Source: Betaproteobacteria bacterium
Lineage (GTDB): Bacteria; Pseudomonadota; Gammaproteobacteria; Burkholderiales; Rhodocyclaceae
Assembly: GCA_016868295.1 (NCBI GenBank)
Contig: VGHJ01000026.1
Coordinates: 1-35,845 of the forward strand
Reading direction: 5' to 3'
Length of the DNA: 35,845 nucleotides
Made by a program: the position numbers and the translations under genes. The notes beneath the pieces are model-generated. The model did not search any database and was not told where the DNA came from. It saw nothing but the letters and a program-made list of their open reading frames with translations. This document shows, one piece after another, positions 1 through 7,603 of this stretch (position 1 is the stretch's first letter; each line of letters begins with the position of its first letter).

Positions 1-2
1 GT

Positions 3-341
3 CTGCTCGTCTTTTCCCAGTCGCCGTGGTTCGGCCTGTCGCTCGCCGTCCTGCCGCTGGTCGGCTTCGGCATCATGGTGAACACCGCCTCGGCGAACAT
101 GATCCTGCAGTCGGTGGTGCCGGACCATCTGCGCGGACGGCTGGTGAGTTTTCACGTCATGGCCTTCCTCGGCATCGCGCCGCTCGGCCATTTCGCCTCG
201 GGCTGGATCGCCGAGCACTTCGGCGCGCGCCTGGCGCTGGCCCTCGGCGGCCTCGCCTGCCTGCTCGGCGCCGCCTGGTTCGCCGGCCGTCTCAAGCGGC
301 TGCGCGCCGTGCTCGATCCCCTGCACGCGCAACACAAATGA
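3..341 (+). CDS. MFS transporter, C-terminal part (cut by window edge)
   Basis: The reading frame is open from base 3 to a TGA at 339-341, giving about 112 residues of a C-terminus whose start lies outside the window. It is rich in hydrophobic helices. It carries the stretch LQSVVPDHLRGRLVSFHVMA followed by a PLGHFASGWIAEHFG segment, which resembles the C-terminal half of major facilitator exporters of the EntS/DUF894 type. These are inner-membrane proton-driven efflux carriers. The substrate cannot be told from this fragment. The gene converges on dsrE2 and is closed by a strong hairpin that begins at its stop codon. The family call is fairly firm; the subfamily is inference. Confidence 0.75.
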   Translation: MLVFSQSPWFGLSLAVLPLVGFGIMVNTASANMILQSVVPDHLRGRLVSFHVMAFLGIAPLGHFASGWIAEHFGARLALALGGLACLLGAAWFAGRLKRLRAVLDPLHAQHK

Positions 342-372
342 AAAGGGCCGGAGACAAGCCTCCGGCCCTTTT
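341..372 (+). terminator. Rho-independent terminator of the MFS gene
   Basis: A perfect 13-base inverted repeat (341-353 and 360-372) encloses a 6-base loop. The arms are AAAAGGGCCGGAG and its complement, so the right arm ends in TTTT, and the left arm supplies A residues that would act as a T tract on the other strand. It starts at the last base of the MFS stop codon. It could work in both directions between the convergent MFS and dsrE2 genes. Confidence 0.85.
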
Positions 373-504
373 CCCCTCCCTTGCGGAAACCTTAACGCAC
401 GTCCCTCTTGCCGCCGGAGGTCAGCGCCAGCGCCTCGCGAATCACCCCGGGCGTCCATCTCGCGCCAATCATCTAATCGCCCGCCTGTTGCCGGAAAACA
501 ACAC

Positions 505-1107
505 TCACATGAACAGACTGACATCCGCCTTCTGCGCTTGCGGCAGGAACGTTGCCGCACCGGCGTATTCCACGCCCTCGATGAAATCACCATGCGTGAA
601 GCCGAAGAGATCGACCGTCATCTGGCAGCCGATGAACTTGACGTCGGCCTCCTGCGAGAGGGAACGCAGTTCCTCGATCGAGGCCACGCCGTTGTTCTTG
701 ATGGTCTGCTTCATGAGCATTGTTGCCATCGACTCGAAGCCGGGGATGCCGGCCTGGACGATGTTCGGGATGTTCCAGTTGATGCCCTTGAACCAGTCCG
801 GCCCGAAGGGCATCTTCATCGGCATGCCGGGATTGCCCAGGGGACTGACCTTGAGGTCGCTGATGTCCTTCTTGAGCAGGTTGAGTCCGTAGAAGGTGAA
901 GAAGATCGAGACGTTCCAGCCCAGCGCGGCGGCCGTGGAGGCGAGGATGAAGGGCGGGTAGGCCCAGTCGAGCGTGCCCTTGGTGGCGATGATGGTCATA
1001 GAGGGCGTTTTCGACGCCTGCAGCTCTTCGAGCTTCTGCGGCAGGATTTCATCGAGGCGCTGGCGGATCAGCGCATCCAGGGCGGTCTGGTCTGTGGGCA
1101 TGTTCAT
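505..1107 (-). CDS. dsrE2: DsrE2-type DsrE/DsrF-like sulfur carrier
   Basis: This is a 200-residue protein of the DsrE/DsrF/DsrH-like family. Its core has the usual alternating strands and helices (MTIIATKGTLDWAYPPFILA near residue 37, then GWNVSIFFTFYGLNLL). Near residue 158 it has FIGCQMTVDLFGF, the family's conserved cysteine context, so the likely persulfide-carrying Cys is present. Family members accept and pass on sulfane sulfur in the cytoplasm, often together with TusA, whose gene lies about 200 bases upstream on the same strand. A terminator lies between the two, so they are probably separate transcripts. A second ATG two codons in (1101) is an alternative start. DsrE2 versus another DsrE-like subgroup is a judgement from the sequence pattern. 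Confidence 0.8.
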   Translation of the reverse strand: MNMPTDQTALDALIRQRLDEILPQKLEELQASKTPSMTIIATKGTLDWAYPPFILASTAAALGWNVSIFFTFYGLNLLKKDISDLKVSPLGNPGMPMKMPFGPDWFKGINWNIPNIVQAGIPGFESMATMLMKQTIKNNGVASIEELRSLSQEADVKFIGCQMTVDLFGFTHGDFIEGVEYAGAATFLPQAQKADVSLFM

Positions 1108-1257
1108 GAGCGGATGTCCTCGTCTCCGGCCGGATCAGGCTCGCTGCCGGTCGTTGTTTTAAGAATTAACAAATAATGATATTCGGAGGTAGTGCCAGTC
1201 CAGACGATTCTGCTTATCGAGCCATATCTGGCGCATATGTTGCGCCGCGGCAACCGC

Positions 1258-1288
1258 AAAACAAAACGGCCTGGGCATGCCGGGCCGT
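1258..1288 (-). terminator. Rho-independent terminator after tusA
   Basis: Read on the minus strand, a hairpin spanning 1288-1266 (nine pairs, one of them G-T, loop of five) is followed by TTTTGTTTT at 1266-1258. It lies 18 bases beyond the tusA stop codon. It separates tusA from dsrE2, so dsrE2 needs its own promoter in 1108-1257. Confidence 0.7.
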
Positions 1289-1306
1289 CCTGGGGATCCT
1301 GAGCGC

Positions 1307-1534
1307 TTACTTGCGCTTGATGTAGAACTCGTATTCCTTGCCCTTCTCCGCGGTCGACAGCAATTCGTTGCCGGTCTGCTTGGCGAATGCGGCGAAGTCC
1401 TTCACCGAACCCGGATCGGTGGCCATGATGCGCAGCACCTGGCCGCTCGACATTTCCGCCAGCGCCTTCTTCGCGCGCAGGATCGGCAGCGGGCAGTTCA
1501 GTCCCTTGGCATCCAGTTCCTTGTCGAAATTCAT
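1307..1534 (-). CDS. tusA: Sulfur carrier protein TusA
   Basis: This 75-residue protein has the TusA hallmark GLNCPLPILRAKKAL, with the CPxP motif at residues 14-17. Its Cys14 would carry the persulfide. TusA proteins take sulfane sulfur from rhodanese-like or desulfurase donors and hand it to partners. In sulfur oxidisers they deliver it to the Dsr or sHdr oxidation machinery and pair with DsrE-type carriers. The start is supported by GGGAGG six bases before the ATG. A promoter-like sequence lies 40-68 bases upstream, and a terminator follows. It lies 112 bases after soeC and next to dsrE2, which supports a role in sulfur oxidation rather than only tRNA thiolation. Confidence 0.93.
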   Translation of the reverse strand: MNFDKELDAKGLNCPLPILRAKKALAEMSSGQVLRIMATDPGSVKDFAAFAKQTGNELLSTAEKGKEYEFYIKRK

Positions 1535-1573
1535 TTCAAACCTCCCTTGAGAAAGCCCAATTCAGATAAGTCT

Positions 1574-1602
1574 AATATACTTTCCCGCCTTCTGCCGCGC
1601 AA
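1574..1602 (-). promoter_or_regulatory. Candidate sigma-70 promoter of tusA
   Basis: On the minus strand TTGCGC (1602-1597) and TATATT (1579-1574) are separated by 17 bases. The -10 matches consensus in five of six positions and the -35 only in its TTG. A start near 1567 would give a 5' leader of about 33 bases that contains the tusA ribosome binding site. This is pattern-based only. Confidence 0.4.
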
Positions 1603-1646
1603 CCGGAAATGTCAATCGCGCTCATTGAATTTCTTTCTCGCCCGAT

Positions 1647-2603
1647 TTACGAAACGGCCCGATAGTAGAGATTCTGCGGATGATTCGCCTGGGCGAAGAA
1701 GAACCAGCGCTCGGCGAGCAGACCCAGGTATTGGACGGCAAAGGCGGCGACGGCGAATCCTGCCACGAGCAATCCCAGCGGCACGACGAAAGCCAGCACA
1801 GGGAAGATCCATTTCACCTGCCGGACGAAACCGGCCGCCCGGCCATGAAAGAACTCCCGCGTGTTGAACGAGCCGCCCATCGCGCCCTGCGACTTCTGCA
1901 CGATGCGCGGATGCTTGACGCCGATCGCCGTGCGCAGGCTCGATTTCGGCTTGAGGCGCGCGTTGCGCACCAGCGCGGCCGTTCTCCCGACCAGCGCCAG
2001 TACGGTCAGGATCATCGCCCAGCCGCCCAGGAAGCCCGCCACCTCGGGGGCGGCCTGCGCGGAGAGCGCGGCGGCCATGACGAAGCCCGACGCTCCGCCG
2101 AGCAGGATGTAGTTGATCACCGTCAGCGGCGTATGCCACTCCTGCAGGAAGCGCAGGCAGGCGTAGATCATCCCCGTGCACACGAACAGCGCGAAGGCCA
2201 GCGCGGTGCCGGCCACGCCGAGGATGGCCGTGATATTGACCGGCGCGCCAGAGGGCAATCTGGCCAGCACCGGATTGAAGCCCGTGAAATGCGCCGCGCC
2301 GTAGAGAAAAACCGCAGCCATGAAGGCGGGCAGCACGATCACCTCGCGCGACAGCCAGGAGGTGCGCCATTTCGCCGCCGAACGCCAGGCGCGCTCGGGG
2401 CGGCCGAGGTGGAAGAAGGAGGCGACAAGGCCGGCAACGAGGAAGCCCAGCGCGATGGCGCTGCCCAGCGCGTAGAAGCGGCCGTCCTGCGCCGGCAGCA
2501 GGCCGAAGGCGGCGTAGGATTCGACGGTGAACAGGGCGAGGAACAGCCCCTGGCCGACGCCGATGAGCGTCGTCAGGAAGATCACGGAGAAGGCGGGGTG
2601 CAT
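1647..2603 (-). CDS. soeC: Sulfite-oxidising enzyme membrane subunit SoeC (DmsC family)
   Basis: This 318-residue polytopic membrane protein resembles the DmsC/SoeC type of quinone-interacting anchor. It begins with a hydrophobic helix and has FHLGRPERAWR followed by KWRTSWLSREVI near residues 64-90, a combination typical of this family. Several further hydrophobic helices follow, and the last cytoplasmic stretch is about 25 residues long. It would anchor SoeAB at the inner membrane and pass electrons from sulfite to the quinone pool. It starts 11 bases after the soeB stop codon, so it is the last gene of the soeABC operon. No clear terminator follows. Confidence 0.88.
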   Translation of the reverse strand: MHPAFSVIFLTTLIGVGQGLFLALFTVESYAAFGLLPAQDGRFYALGSAIALGFLVAGLVASFFHLGRPERAWRSAAKWRTSWLSREVIVLPAFMAAVFLYGAAHFTGFNPVLARLPSGAPVNITAILGVAGTALAFALFVCTGMIYACLRFLQEWHTPLTVINYILLGGASGFVMAAALSAQAAPEVAGFLGGWAMILTVLALVGRTAALVRNARLKPKSSLRTAIGVKHPRIVQKSQGAMGGSFNTREFFHGRAAGFVRQVKWIFPVLAFVVPLGLLVAGFAVAAFAVQYLGLLAERWFFFAQANHPQNLYYRAVS

Positions 2604-2614
2604 ATCTGTTCCGC

Positions 2615-3349
2615 TTACCAGGAAGTGACGTCGTCGAGCGAGGGTTCGGACTTGGCCGGCCTGGGCAGTGGCTTGCCCTCGATCTTGAGCGGATTGTCGG
2701 CGCGCACCAGTTCGTCATCAAAGATGCGCAGCCTGGTCTTGCGCCGCGGCAGGTAGTGGTTGGCCGGCTGCGTGCCCCATTCCGGCATCAGCTGGTAGCC
2801 GCCGCTCTCGCGGATCGCCTTCGACACTTCCGACTCCGGATCATGCACGTCGCCGAACAGGCGCGCGCTGGTCGGGCAGGCCTTGACGCAGGCCGGCTTG
2901 CGGTCGATTTCCGGCAGGCTGGTGTCGTAGATGCGGTCGACGCACAGCGTGCACTTCTTCATCACCTTCTGCTGCTCGTCGATCTCGCGCGCGCCGTAGG
3001 GGCAGGCCCAGGAGCAGTATTTGCAGCCGATGCACTTGTCGTAGTCGACGAGGACGATGCCGTCCTCCTTGCGCTTGTAGGAGGCCCCCGTCGGGCACAC
3101 CGGCACGCAGGGCGGCTCCTCGCAGTGCAGGCAGGACTTCGGGAAGTGCACGGTTTCCGTGTTCGGGAACTCGCCCACCTCGAAGGTCTGCACGCGGTTG
3201 AAGAAGGTGCCGGTCGGGTCGGCGCCGTAGGGGTTGAAGTCCGTCAGGGGTCCGGCCTGCCCGGAGGTGTTCCACTCCTTGCAACTCGTCACGCAGGCGT
3301 GGCAGCCGACGCAGACGTTGAGATCGATGACCAGGGCCAACTGCGTCAT
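2615..3349 (-). CDS. soeB: Sulfite-oxidising enzyme iron-sulfur subunit SoeB
   Basis: This 244-residue protein is a four-cluster ferredoxin-like electron-transfer subunit. The first motif is CVGCHACVTSC at residues 13-23. It is followed by CLHCEEPPCVPVCP, CIGCKYCSWACP and a KKCTLCVDR...CVKACP pair, so all four Cys sets look complete. It would wire the molybdopterin subunit SoeA to the membrane subunit SoeC. The ATG at 3349 overlaps the soeA stop codon as ATGA, which suggests translational coupling. Upstream extensions of the frame run through soeA and are not real. DmsB and PsrB are relatives; the soe assignment rests on the three-gene set and the sulfur-oxidation setting. Confidence 0.9.
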   Translation of the reverse strand: MTQLALVIDLNVCVGCHACVTSCKEWNTSGQAGPLTDFNPYGADPTGTFFNRVQTFEVGEFPNTETVHFPKSCLHCEEPPCVPVCPTGASYKRKEDGIVLVDYDKCIGCKYCSWACPYGAREIDEQQKVMKKCTLCVDRIYDTSLPEIDRKPACVKACPTSARLFGDVHDPESEVSKAIRESGGYQLMPEWGTQPANHYLPRRKTRLRIFDDELVRADNPLKIEGKPLPRPAKSEPSLDDVTSW

Positions 3350-6222
3350 TTCACGGCCCCCTTCATGTATGCCCACAGACTCCTGCGCTTTTCCTGGCCC
3401 GGGTAGGGCTTGAGCGGTTCGAATTGCGGCGATGTCTCCGCCGTCTCGCCGGGACTGACTTTTGAAATCCGCACGCGCACGTCGTACCAGGCGGCCTGGC
3501 CGGTGATCGGGTCGGAGTTCGAGATGCGCTGCTTGCCGTCTGGCAGTTCCTCGGAAATCACGTGGTTGAGCAGGAAGCCCAGCTTCGCTTCGTTGGCATC
3601 CGGCGTCAGGTTCCAGGCGCCGGCGGCCTTGCCGATGGCGTTCCAGGTCCACACCGTGCCCGGCTCGACCGCCTCGGAATGGCGCGCCATGCAGCGCACC
3701 TTGCCCCACTGCGACTCGACCCAGATCCAGTCGCCGTCCTCGATGCCGGCCAGCCGCGCCGTGCGCGCATTCACGAACAGATAGTTGTGCGCATGGATCT
3801 GCCGCAGCCAGGCGTTCTGCGAGTCCCAGGAGTGGTACATCGCCATCGGCCGCTGCGTCACCGCGGCGAGCGGATACTTGTGCGTGTCGGTGGCCTGCAC
3901 CTCGAGCGGATCGAAGTAGAAGGGCAGCGGATCGAAGTAGGTCTCGATGCGTTGCTTCAGGTGCTCGGGCGGCTTGCGCGTAATGCCCTTGCCCTGCGCG
4001 GCGAGGCGGAATTTCTGCAGCACCTCGGAATACAGGTGGATGAGGATCGGCTCGGCGTAGCGCGTAATGCGGCTGCGCTGCGACCAGTCGAGGTAGCCCC
4101 GGTTCCAATTGCGCATGTACTGGTAGGACCTCGGCAATTCATGGTGGTACACGCAGTTGTTCTGCGCATACATCTCCCACTGGCGCGGATTGGGCTCGCC
4201 GCGCATGAATTTCTCGCCGCCCTTGCCGCGCCAGCCGGCGAGGAAGCCGATGCCCGAGCCCGGCTCGGTCTCGTAATTGACGATGAAGTCCGGGTAGTCG
4301 CGATACTTGCGCTCGCCCGCCTTCGTCACGAAGGCCGGCAGCTTGAGGCGCGTGCCCAGCTCGATCAGCACCTCCTGGAAGGGCTTGCACTCGCCGGTCG
4401 GCGCGAGCACCGGGAGGCGCACCGAATCCACCGGGCCGTCGAATTCCGAGATCGGCCGGTCGAGCATGGACATCACGTCGTGGCGCTCCAGATACGTGGT
4501 GTCCGGCAGGACGAGGTCGGCGAAGGCCGTCATCTCCGACTGGAAGGCGTCGCAGACGGCGATGAAGGGGATCCTGTATTCGCCCTGTTCATCCTTGTCG
4601 CTGACTTTGTCATTGAGCATCTTCCGCACCTCCGCCGTGTTCATGGTGGAGTTCCACGCCATGTTGGCCATGAAGATGAGCAGGGTGTCGATGCGGTAGG
4701 GATCGCCGCGCCAGGCATTGGTGATGACGTTGTGCATGAGGCCGTGCACCGAGAGCGGATACTCCCAGGAGAAGGCCTTGTCGATGCGCACCGGCTTGCC
4801 CGCCTCGTCGACGAACAGGTCGTCCGGCTCGGCCGGCCAGCCCAGCGCCATGCCGTCGAGCGGACTGTTGGGCTTCACCGCCAGCGGCGTGTTGGGCGTC
4901 TTGGCGCAGGGCGGGATCGGCCGCGGGAACGGCGCCTTGTGGCGGAAGCCGCCGGGCCGGTCGATGGTGCCGAGCAGCGACATCAGGATGGCCAGCGCGC
5001 GGATGGTGTGGAAGCCGTTCGAATGCGCCGCCAGGCCGCGCATGGCGTGGAAGGCCACCGGGTTGCCGGTGACGGTGTCGTGGTCCTTGCCCCAGGAATC
5101 GGTCCACGCGATCGGCAGCTCGATCTTCTGGTCGCGCGCCGTGACGCCCATTTCCTGGGCCAGGCGGCGGATCGTCGCGGCCGGAATGCCGGTCAGCCCC
5201 TCGGCCCATTCCGGCGTGTAGTCCCTGACGCGCTCCTGCAGCAGCTGGAAGGAAGGCTTCACCGGCGTGCCGTCGGACAGCTTGAACTCGCCCAAAAGGT
5301 ACGGATCGCAGCCCTCGGTGTGGGTGATCACCGGCTTGTTGCTCGCGCGGTCCCACCACAGCTTGTTCTGCGGGTCGAAGCAGCCCTCCTCCTCCGGCAC
5401 CTCGGTGCGCAGGAACATGCCGAACTCGTCGCTCTTCGCGTCGAGGTTCACCAGCTGGCCGGCGTTGGTGTAGCGCACCAGGAAGTCGCGGTCGTAGAGG
5501 CCCTGGGCGATGACCTCGTGGATGATGGCGAGCAGCAGCGCGCCGTCGCTGCCCGGGCGGATCGGCACCCACTCGTCGGCGATGGCCGAGTAGCCGGTGC
5601 GCACCGGGTTGATCGAGACGAAGCGGCCGCCATTGCGCTTGAATTTCGACAACGCGATCTTCATCGGGTTGGAGTGGTGGTCCTCCGCCGTGCCGATCAT
5701 GACGAACAGCTTGGCGCGGTCGAGGTCCGGCCCGCCGAACTCCCAGAAGGAGCCGCCGACGGTGTAGATCATGCCGGCGGCCATGTTCACCGAGCAGAAG
5801 CCGCCGTGCGCCGCGTAATTGGGCGTGCCGAACTGGCGCGCGAAGAGGCCGGTCAGCGCCTGCATCTGGTCGCGGCCGGTAAACAGGGCGAATTTCTTCG
5901 GATCCGTGGCGCGGATCTTCGCCAGTCGCTCGGCGAGGATCGAGAAGGCCTGCTCCCAGGAGATCGCCTTGAATTCGCCGGCGCCGCGCTCGGCGCCCGG
6001 CTTGCGCAGCAGCGGCCTCGTCAGCCGCGCCGGCGAGTACTGCTTCATGATGCCGGAACTGCCCTTGGCGCAGATGACGCCCTGGTTGAGCGGGTGCTCC
6101 GGATTGCCGTCGATGTAGCGCACCTGGCCGTCGACCAGATGCACGCGGATGCCGCAGCGGCAGGCGCACATGTAGCAGGTGGTTTTCTTGACCTCCTGCA
6201 CCGAAGCGGGAACGGCTGACAT
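3346..6222 (-). CDS. soeA: Sulfite-oxidising enzyme molybdopterin subunit SoeA
   Basis: This 958-residue member of the DMSO reductase family starts with the cluster motif C16-x2-C19-x3-C23...C51, then a long bis-MGD-binding domain and a C-terminal molydopterin-dinucleotide-binding domain (about residues 760-900). There is no twin-arginine or other signal peptide, in keeping with a cytoplasm-facing enzyme such as Allochromatium SoeA and unlike periplasmic polysulfide or tetrathionate reductases. It would oxidise sulfite directly to sulfate. It is the first gene of soeABC and overlaps soeB by four bases. The start codon lacks a strong Shine-Dalgarno sequence. A thiosulfate or polysulfide reductase role is the main alternative; lack of a signal peptide and the neighbours argue against it. 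Confidence 0.88.
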   Translation of the reverse strand: MSAVPASVQEVKKTTCYMCACRCGIRVHLVDGQVRYIDGNPEHPLNQGVICAKGSSGIMKQYSPARLTRPLLRKPGAERGAGEFKAISWEQAFSILAERLAKIRATDPKKFALFTGRDQMQALTGLFARQFGTPNYAAHGGFCSVNMAAGMIYTVGGSFWEFGGPDLDRAKLFVMIGTAEDHHSNPMKIALSKFKRNGGRFVSINPVRTGYSAIADEWVPIRPGSDGALLLAIIHEVIAQGLYDRDFLVRYTNAGQLVNLDAKSDEFGMFLRTEVPEEEGCFDPQNKLWWDRASNKPVITHTEGCDPYLLGEFKLSDGTPVKPSFQLLQERVRDYTPEWAEGLTGIPAATIRRLAQEMGVTARDQKIELPIAWTDSWGKDHDTVTGNPVAFHAMRGLAAHSNGFHTIRALAILMSLLGTIDRPGGFRHKAPFPRPIPPCAKTPNTPLAVKPNSPLDGMALGWPAEPDDLFVDEAGKPVRIDKAFSWEYPLSVHGLMHNVITNAWRGDPYRIDTLLIFMANMAWNSTMNTAEVRKMLNDKVSDKDEQGEYRIPFIAVCDAFQSEMTAFADLVLPDTTYLERHDVMSMLDRPISEFDGPVDSVRLPVLAPTGECKPFQEVLIELGTRLKLPAFVTKAGERKYRDYPDFIVNYETEPGSGIGFLAGWRGKGGEKFMRGEPNPRQWEMYAQNNCVYHHELPRSYQYMRNWNRGYLDWSQRSRITRYAEPILIHLYSEVLQKFRLAAQGKGITRKPPEHLKQRIETYFDPLPFYFDPLEVQATDTHKYPLAAVTQRPMAMYHSWDSQNAWLRQIHAHNYLFVNARTARLAGIEDGDWIWVESQWGKVRCMARHSEAVEPGTVWTWNAIGKAAGAWNLTPDANEAKLGFLLNHVISEELPDGKQRISNSDPITGQAAWYDVRVRISKVSPGETAETSPQFEPLKPYPGQEKRRSLWAYMKGAVK

Positions 6223-6389
6223 GGTTGGGAAGCGAATATATTAGTGGTTGTTGATATTCTTCGGGCTTTGCGCTAAGTCCTCAAGCCAATTGTTTTTATT
6301 TGTCCATAAGAGCCTCGTCGCCAGTCAAATTATGGCCTAAAATGCGTTGGGTAATGGATACTGTCGGTTTTCAGCGTAGCAGGTTTCAC

Positions 6390-6785
6390 ATGAGCGACAT
6401 CCCCGCATTCAATCCCCAGGAGCGGCGCGCCGTCGAGGCCGCCATGATCTACCGTTACGGCCAGTTGGTCGATCTGCAGGAAGCCGACGTCGAAGTGCGG
6501 CTGACGCCGGGCAGCGAGGCCCTCACCACCGTGCCGGGCATCTACTGGAACGAACGCAAGGTGCAGTTCGTCGTCTGCAAGCTGGGCGCGAAGAAATACC
6601 GCTCCTACTTCTTCTACACTGAAGCGCAGCAGTACCGCATCGGCGAGCAGGACTACGACGTCATCGAAGACTGCGTGCGCAACCTGCTGCAGCTGCAGGT
6701 CGACCACGACACGAAGCGCCGCGCCATCATGTCCAATCCCGGCCTCGGCCCCGACGACGACTACCACGGTCCGATCGTGGTGTGA
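6390..6785 (+). CDS. Conserved-looking protein of unknown function, divergent from soeABC
   Basis: This is a soluble, mixed alpha/beta-looking protein of 131 residues from the ATG at 6390 (MSDIPAFNPQERRAVEAAM). I do not recognise a family. It is rich in aromatic residues around residues 66-85 (KKYRSYFFYTEAQQYR) and ends in an acidic/glycine tail (GLGPDDDYHGPIVV). It has two cysteines, in VVCKLG and IEDCVRN, and no signal or membrane segment. Codon use matches its neighbours, so it is a real gene. An in-frame ATG at 6354 lies 10 bases after TAAAAT and would add 12 residues if the message is leaderless. The gene faces away from soeA and precedes the yfcE-like and qmo genes. Confidence 0.75.
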   Translation: MSDIPAFNPQERRAVEAAMIYRYGQLVDLQEADVEVRLTPGSEALTTVPGIYWNERKVQFVVCKLGAKKYRSYFFYTEAQQYRIGEQDYDVIEDCVRNLLQLQVDHDTKRRAIMSNPGLGPDDDYHGPIVV

Positions 6786-6806
6786 CCCCAAACCCCAACC
6801 GCCCTC

Positions 6807-6904
6807 GACACAGAGATCACAGAGACACAGAGGACACAGAGGGCACAGAGAAAAACAAAATCTTTTCATCTCCGTGTTCTCTGTGTCTCTGTGCCCTCTG
6901 TGTT
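6807..6904. repeat. Mirrored CACAGAG repeat forming a long imperfect hairpin
   Basis: The arms 6807-6837 and 6874-6904 are inverted copies, 31 bases long with four mismatches and a perfect 15-base core (CACAGAGACACAGAG). Each arm is itself built of tandem 8-10-base CACAGAG units. The left arm continues with further units to about 6850, and a 36-base A/T-richer centre separates the arms. The right arm ends six bases before the AGG of the ribosome binding site for the next gene. Base composition differs from the surrounding coding DNA. It resembles dispersed CTCTGTG-type intergenic repeats seen in many bacterial genomes; its function is unknown. Confidence 0.8.
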
Positions 6905-6918
6905 GAAAGAGGTATTAC

Positions 6919-7443
6919 TTGAAGATCTGCATCGTCTCCGACTCCCACGACCGCGGTCCCATGCTGGCCGCCGCCGTCGAGGAGGCAAAATCCCTCGGCG
7001 CGGAAGCGGTCCTGCATTGCGGCGACGTCATCGGCCCCAACACGCTCAAGCCGCTGCTCAGGCTCGGCCTGCCCACGCACGTCATCCACGGCAACAACCT
7101 CGGCGATTTCACCGCCATCTGCCAGATGGCGACGCGTTCGGACGGCCTGTTGCACTACCACGGCGGCGACGCCTCGATCGAACTCGGCGGACGCCGGATA
7201 TTCCTCGTGCACTACCCCCACTATGGCCAGGCCATGGCCTGCACCGGCGACTACGACCTGGTCTGCTGCGGCCACAGCCACAAGCCGGATATCCGCAGCC
7301 AGCCGAACGTCAAGGGCGGCGCCACCTGGCTGGTCAATCCCGGCACCGTGGCCGGCCTCGGTGCGCCGGCGGCCACCTGGATTCTCGGCGACCTGGCGGC
7401 ACTGACTTTTTCCATCCGGCCGGTGACGATGGCGACGGCTTGA
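6919..7443 (+). CDS. YfcE/MJ0936-type metallophosphoesterase
   Basis: This 174-residue protein has the calcineurin-like phosphoesterase motifs in order: D8-S-H10, G35-D36, an HGNN near residue 57, and GHSH at 118-121 followed by an NPGT segment. These supply the two-metal active site, so it should be an active phosphodiesterase of the YfcE family. The natural substrate of such enzymes is generally unknown. The start is TTG, chosen because AAAGAGGT lies six bases upstream and no ATG fits. The preceding CACAGAG repeat abuts this ribosome binding site and could shape translation. The gene sits 160 bases before qmoA, and nothing in the sequence ties it to sulfur metabolism. Confidence 0.85.
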   Translation: MKICIVSDSHDRGPMLAAAVEEAKSLGAEAVLHCGDVIGPNTLKPLLRLGLPTHVIHGNNLGDFTAICQMATRSDGLLHYHGGDASIELGGRRIFLVHYPHYGQAMACTGDYDLVCCGHSHKPDIRSQPNVKGGATWLVNPGTVAGLGAPAATWILGDLAALTFSIRPVTMATA

Positions 7444-7462
7444 CCCCATCTCTGCAAGTGGT

Positions 7463-7476
7463 TTGACTTGCGTCAA
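7463..7476. promoter_or_regulatory. FNR/CRP-family-like palindrome upstream of qmoA
   Basis: TTGAC and GTCAA are perfect inverted half-sites four bases apart, a close variant of the TTGAT-N4-ATCAA operator used by FNR, ANR and DNR regulators. It lies about 130 bases before the qmoA start and about 95 before the only obvious -10-like hexamer (TAGAAT, 7553-7558). Regulation by oxygen or nitric oxide is inference. Confidence 0.4.
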
Positions 7477-7490
7477 GCTTCGCTCGAAAA

Positions 7491-7513
7491 CGGGATTGAG
7501 CGTTTCAATCCCG
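7491..7513. promoter_or_regulatory. 9-base perfect dyad upstream of qmoA
   Basis: CGGGATTGA (7491-7499) and TCAATCCCG (7505-7513) form perfect arms around a 5-base spacer. The centre is about 63 bases before a putative start of transcription near 7565, a typical activator position. There is no T tract, so a terminator is unlikely. The cognate regulator is unknown. Confidence 0.45.
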
Positions 7514-7603
7514 GGATAGGGAAATTCAGCCGTTCAACCGGGCGCAGTTGATTAGAATTCGCTCCTGATCTTCAACAAGAATCTGAGTATTCCGGGAGGC
7601 TCG

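Noticed and set aside
342-504. A gene or sRNA between the MFS terminator and dsrE2
   Set aside because: Only the terminator is visible; the rest of these 163 bases shows no start signal, hairpin with T tract or conserved-looking frame.
3562-6219. 885-codon open frame on the plus strand opposite soeA
   Set aside because: It is an antisense shadow of a GC-rich gene; its translation has low-complexity Arg/His/Val-rich composition, while the minus-strand frame gives a complete molybdopterin oxidoreductase.
3346-6222. Periplasmic tetrathionate or polysulfide reductase instead of SoeA
   Set aside because: There is no twin-arginine signal peptide, and the neighbours are sulfur-oxidation genes.
6807-6904. 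CRISPR array
   Set aside because: The repeat units are only 8-10 bases, have no unique spacers, and the two halves are inverted; there are no cas genes.
7491-7513. Terminator of the yfcE-like gene
   Set aside because: The stem is good but no T tract follows on either strand, and it lies within the likely qmo promoter region.
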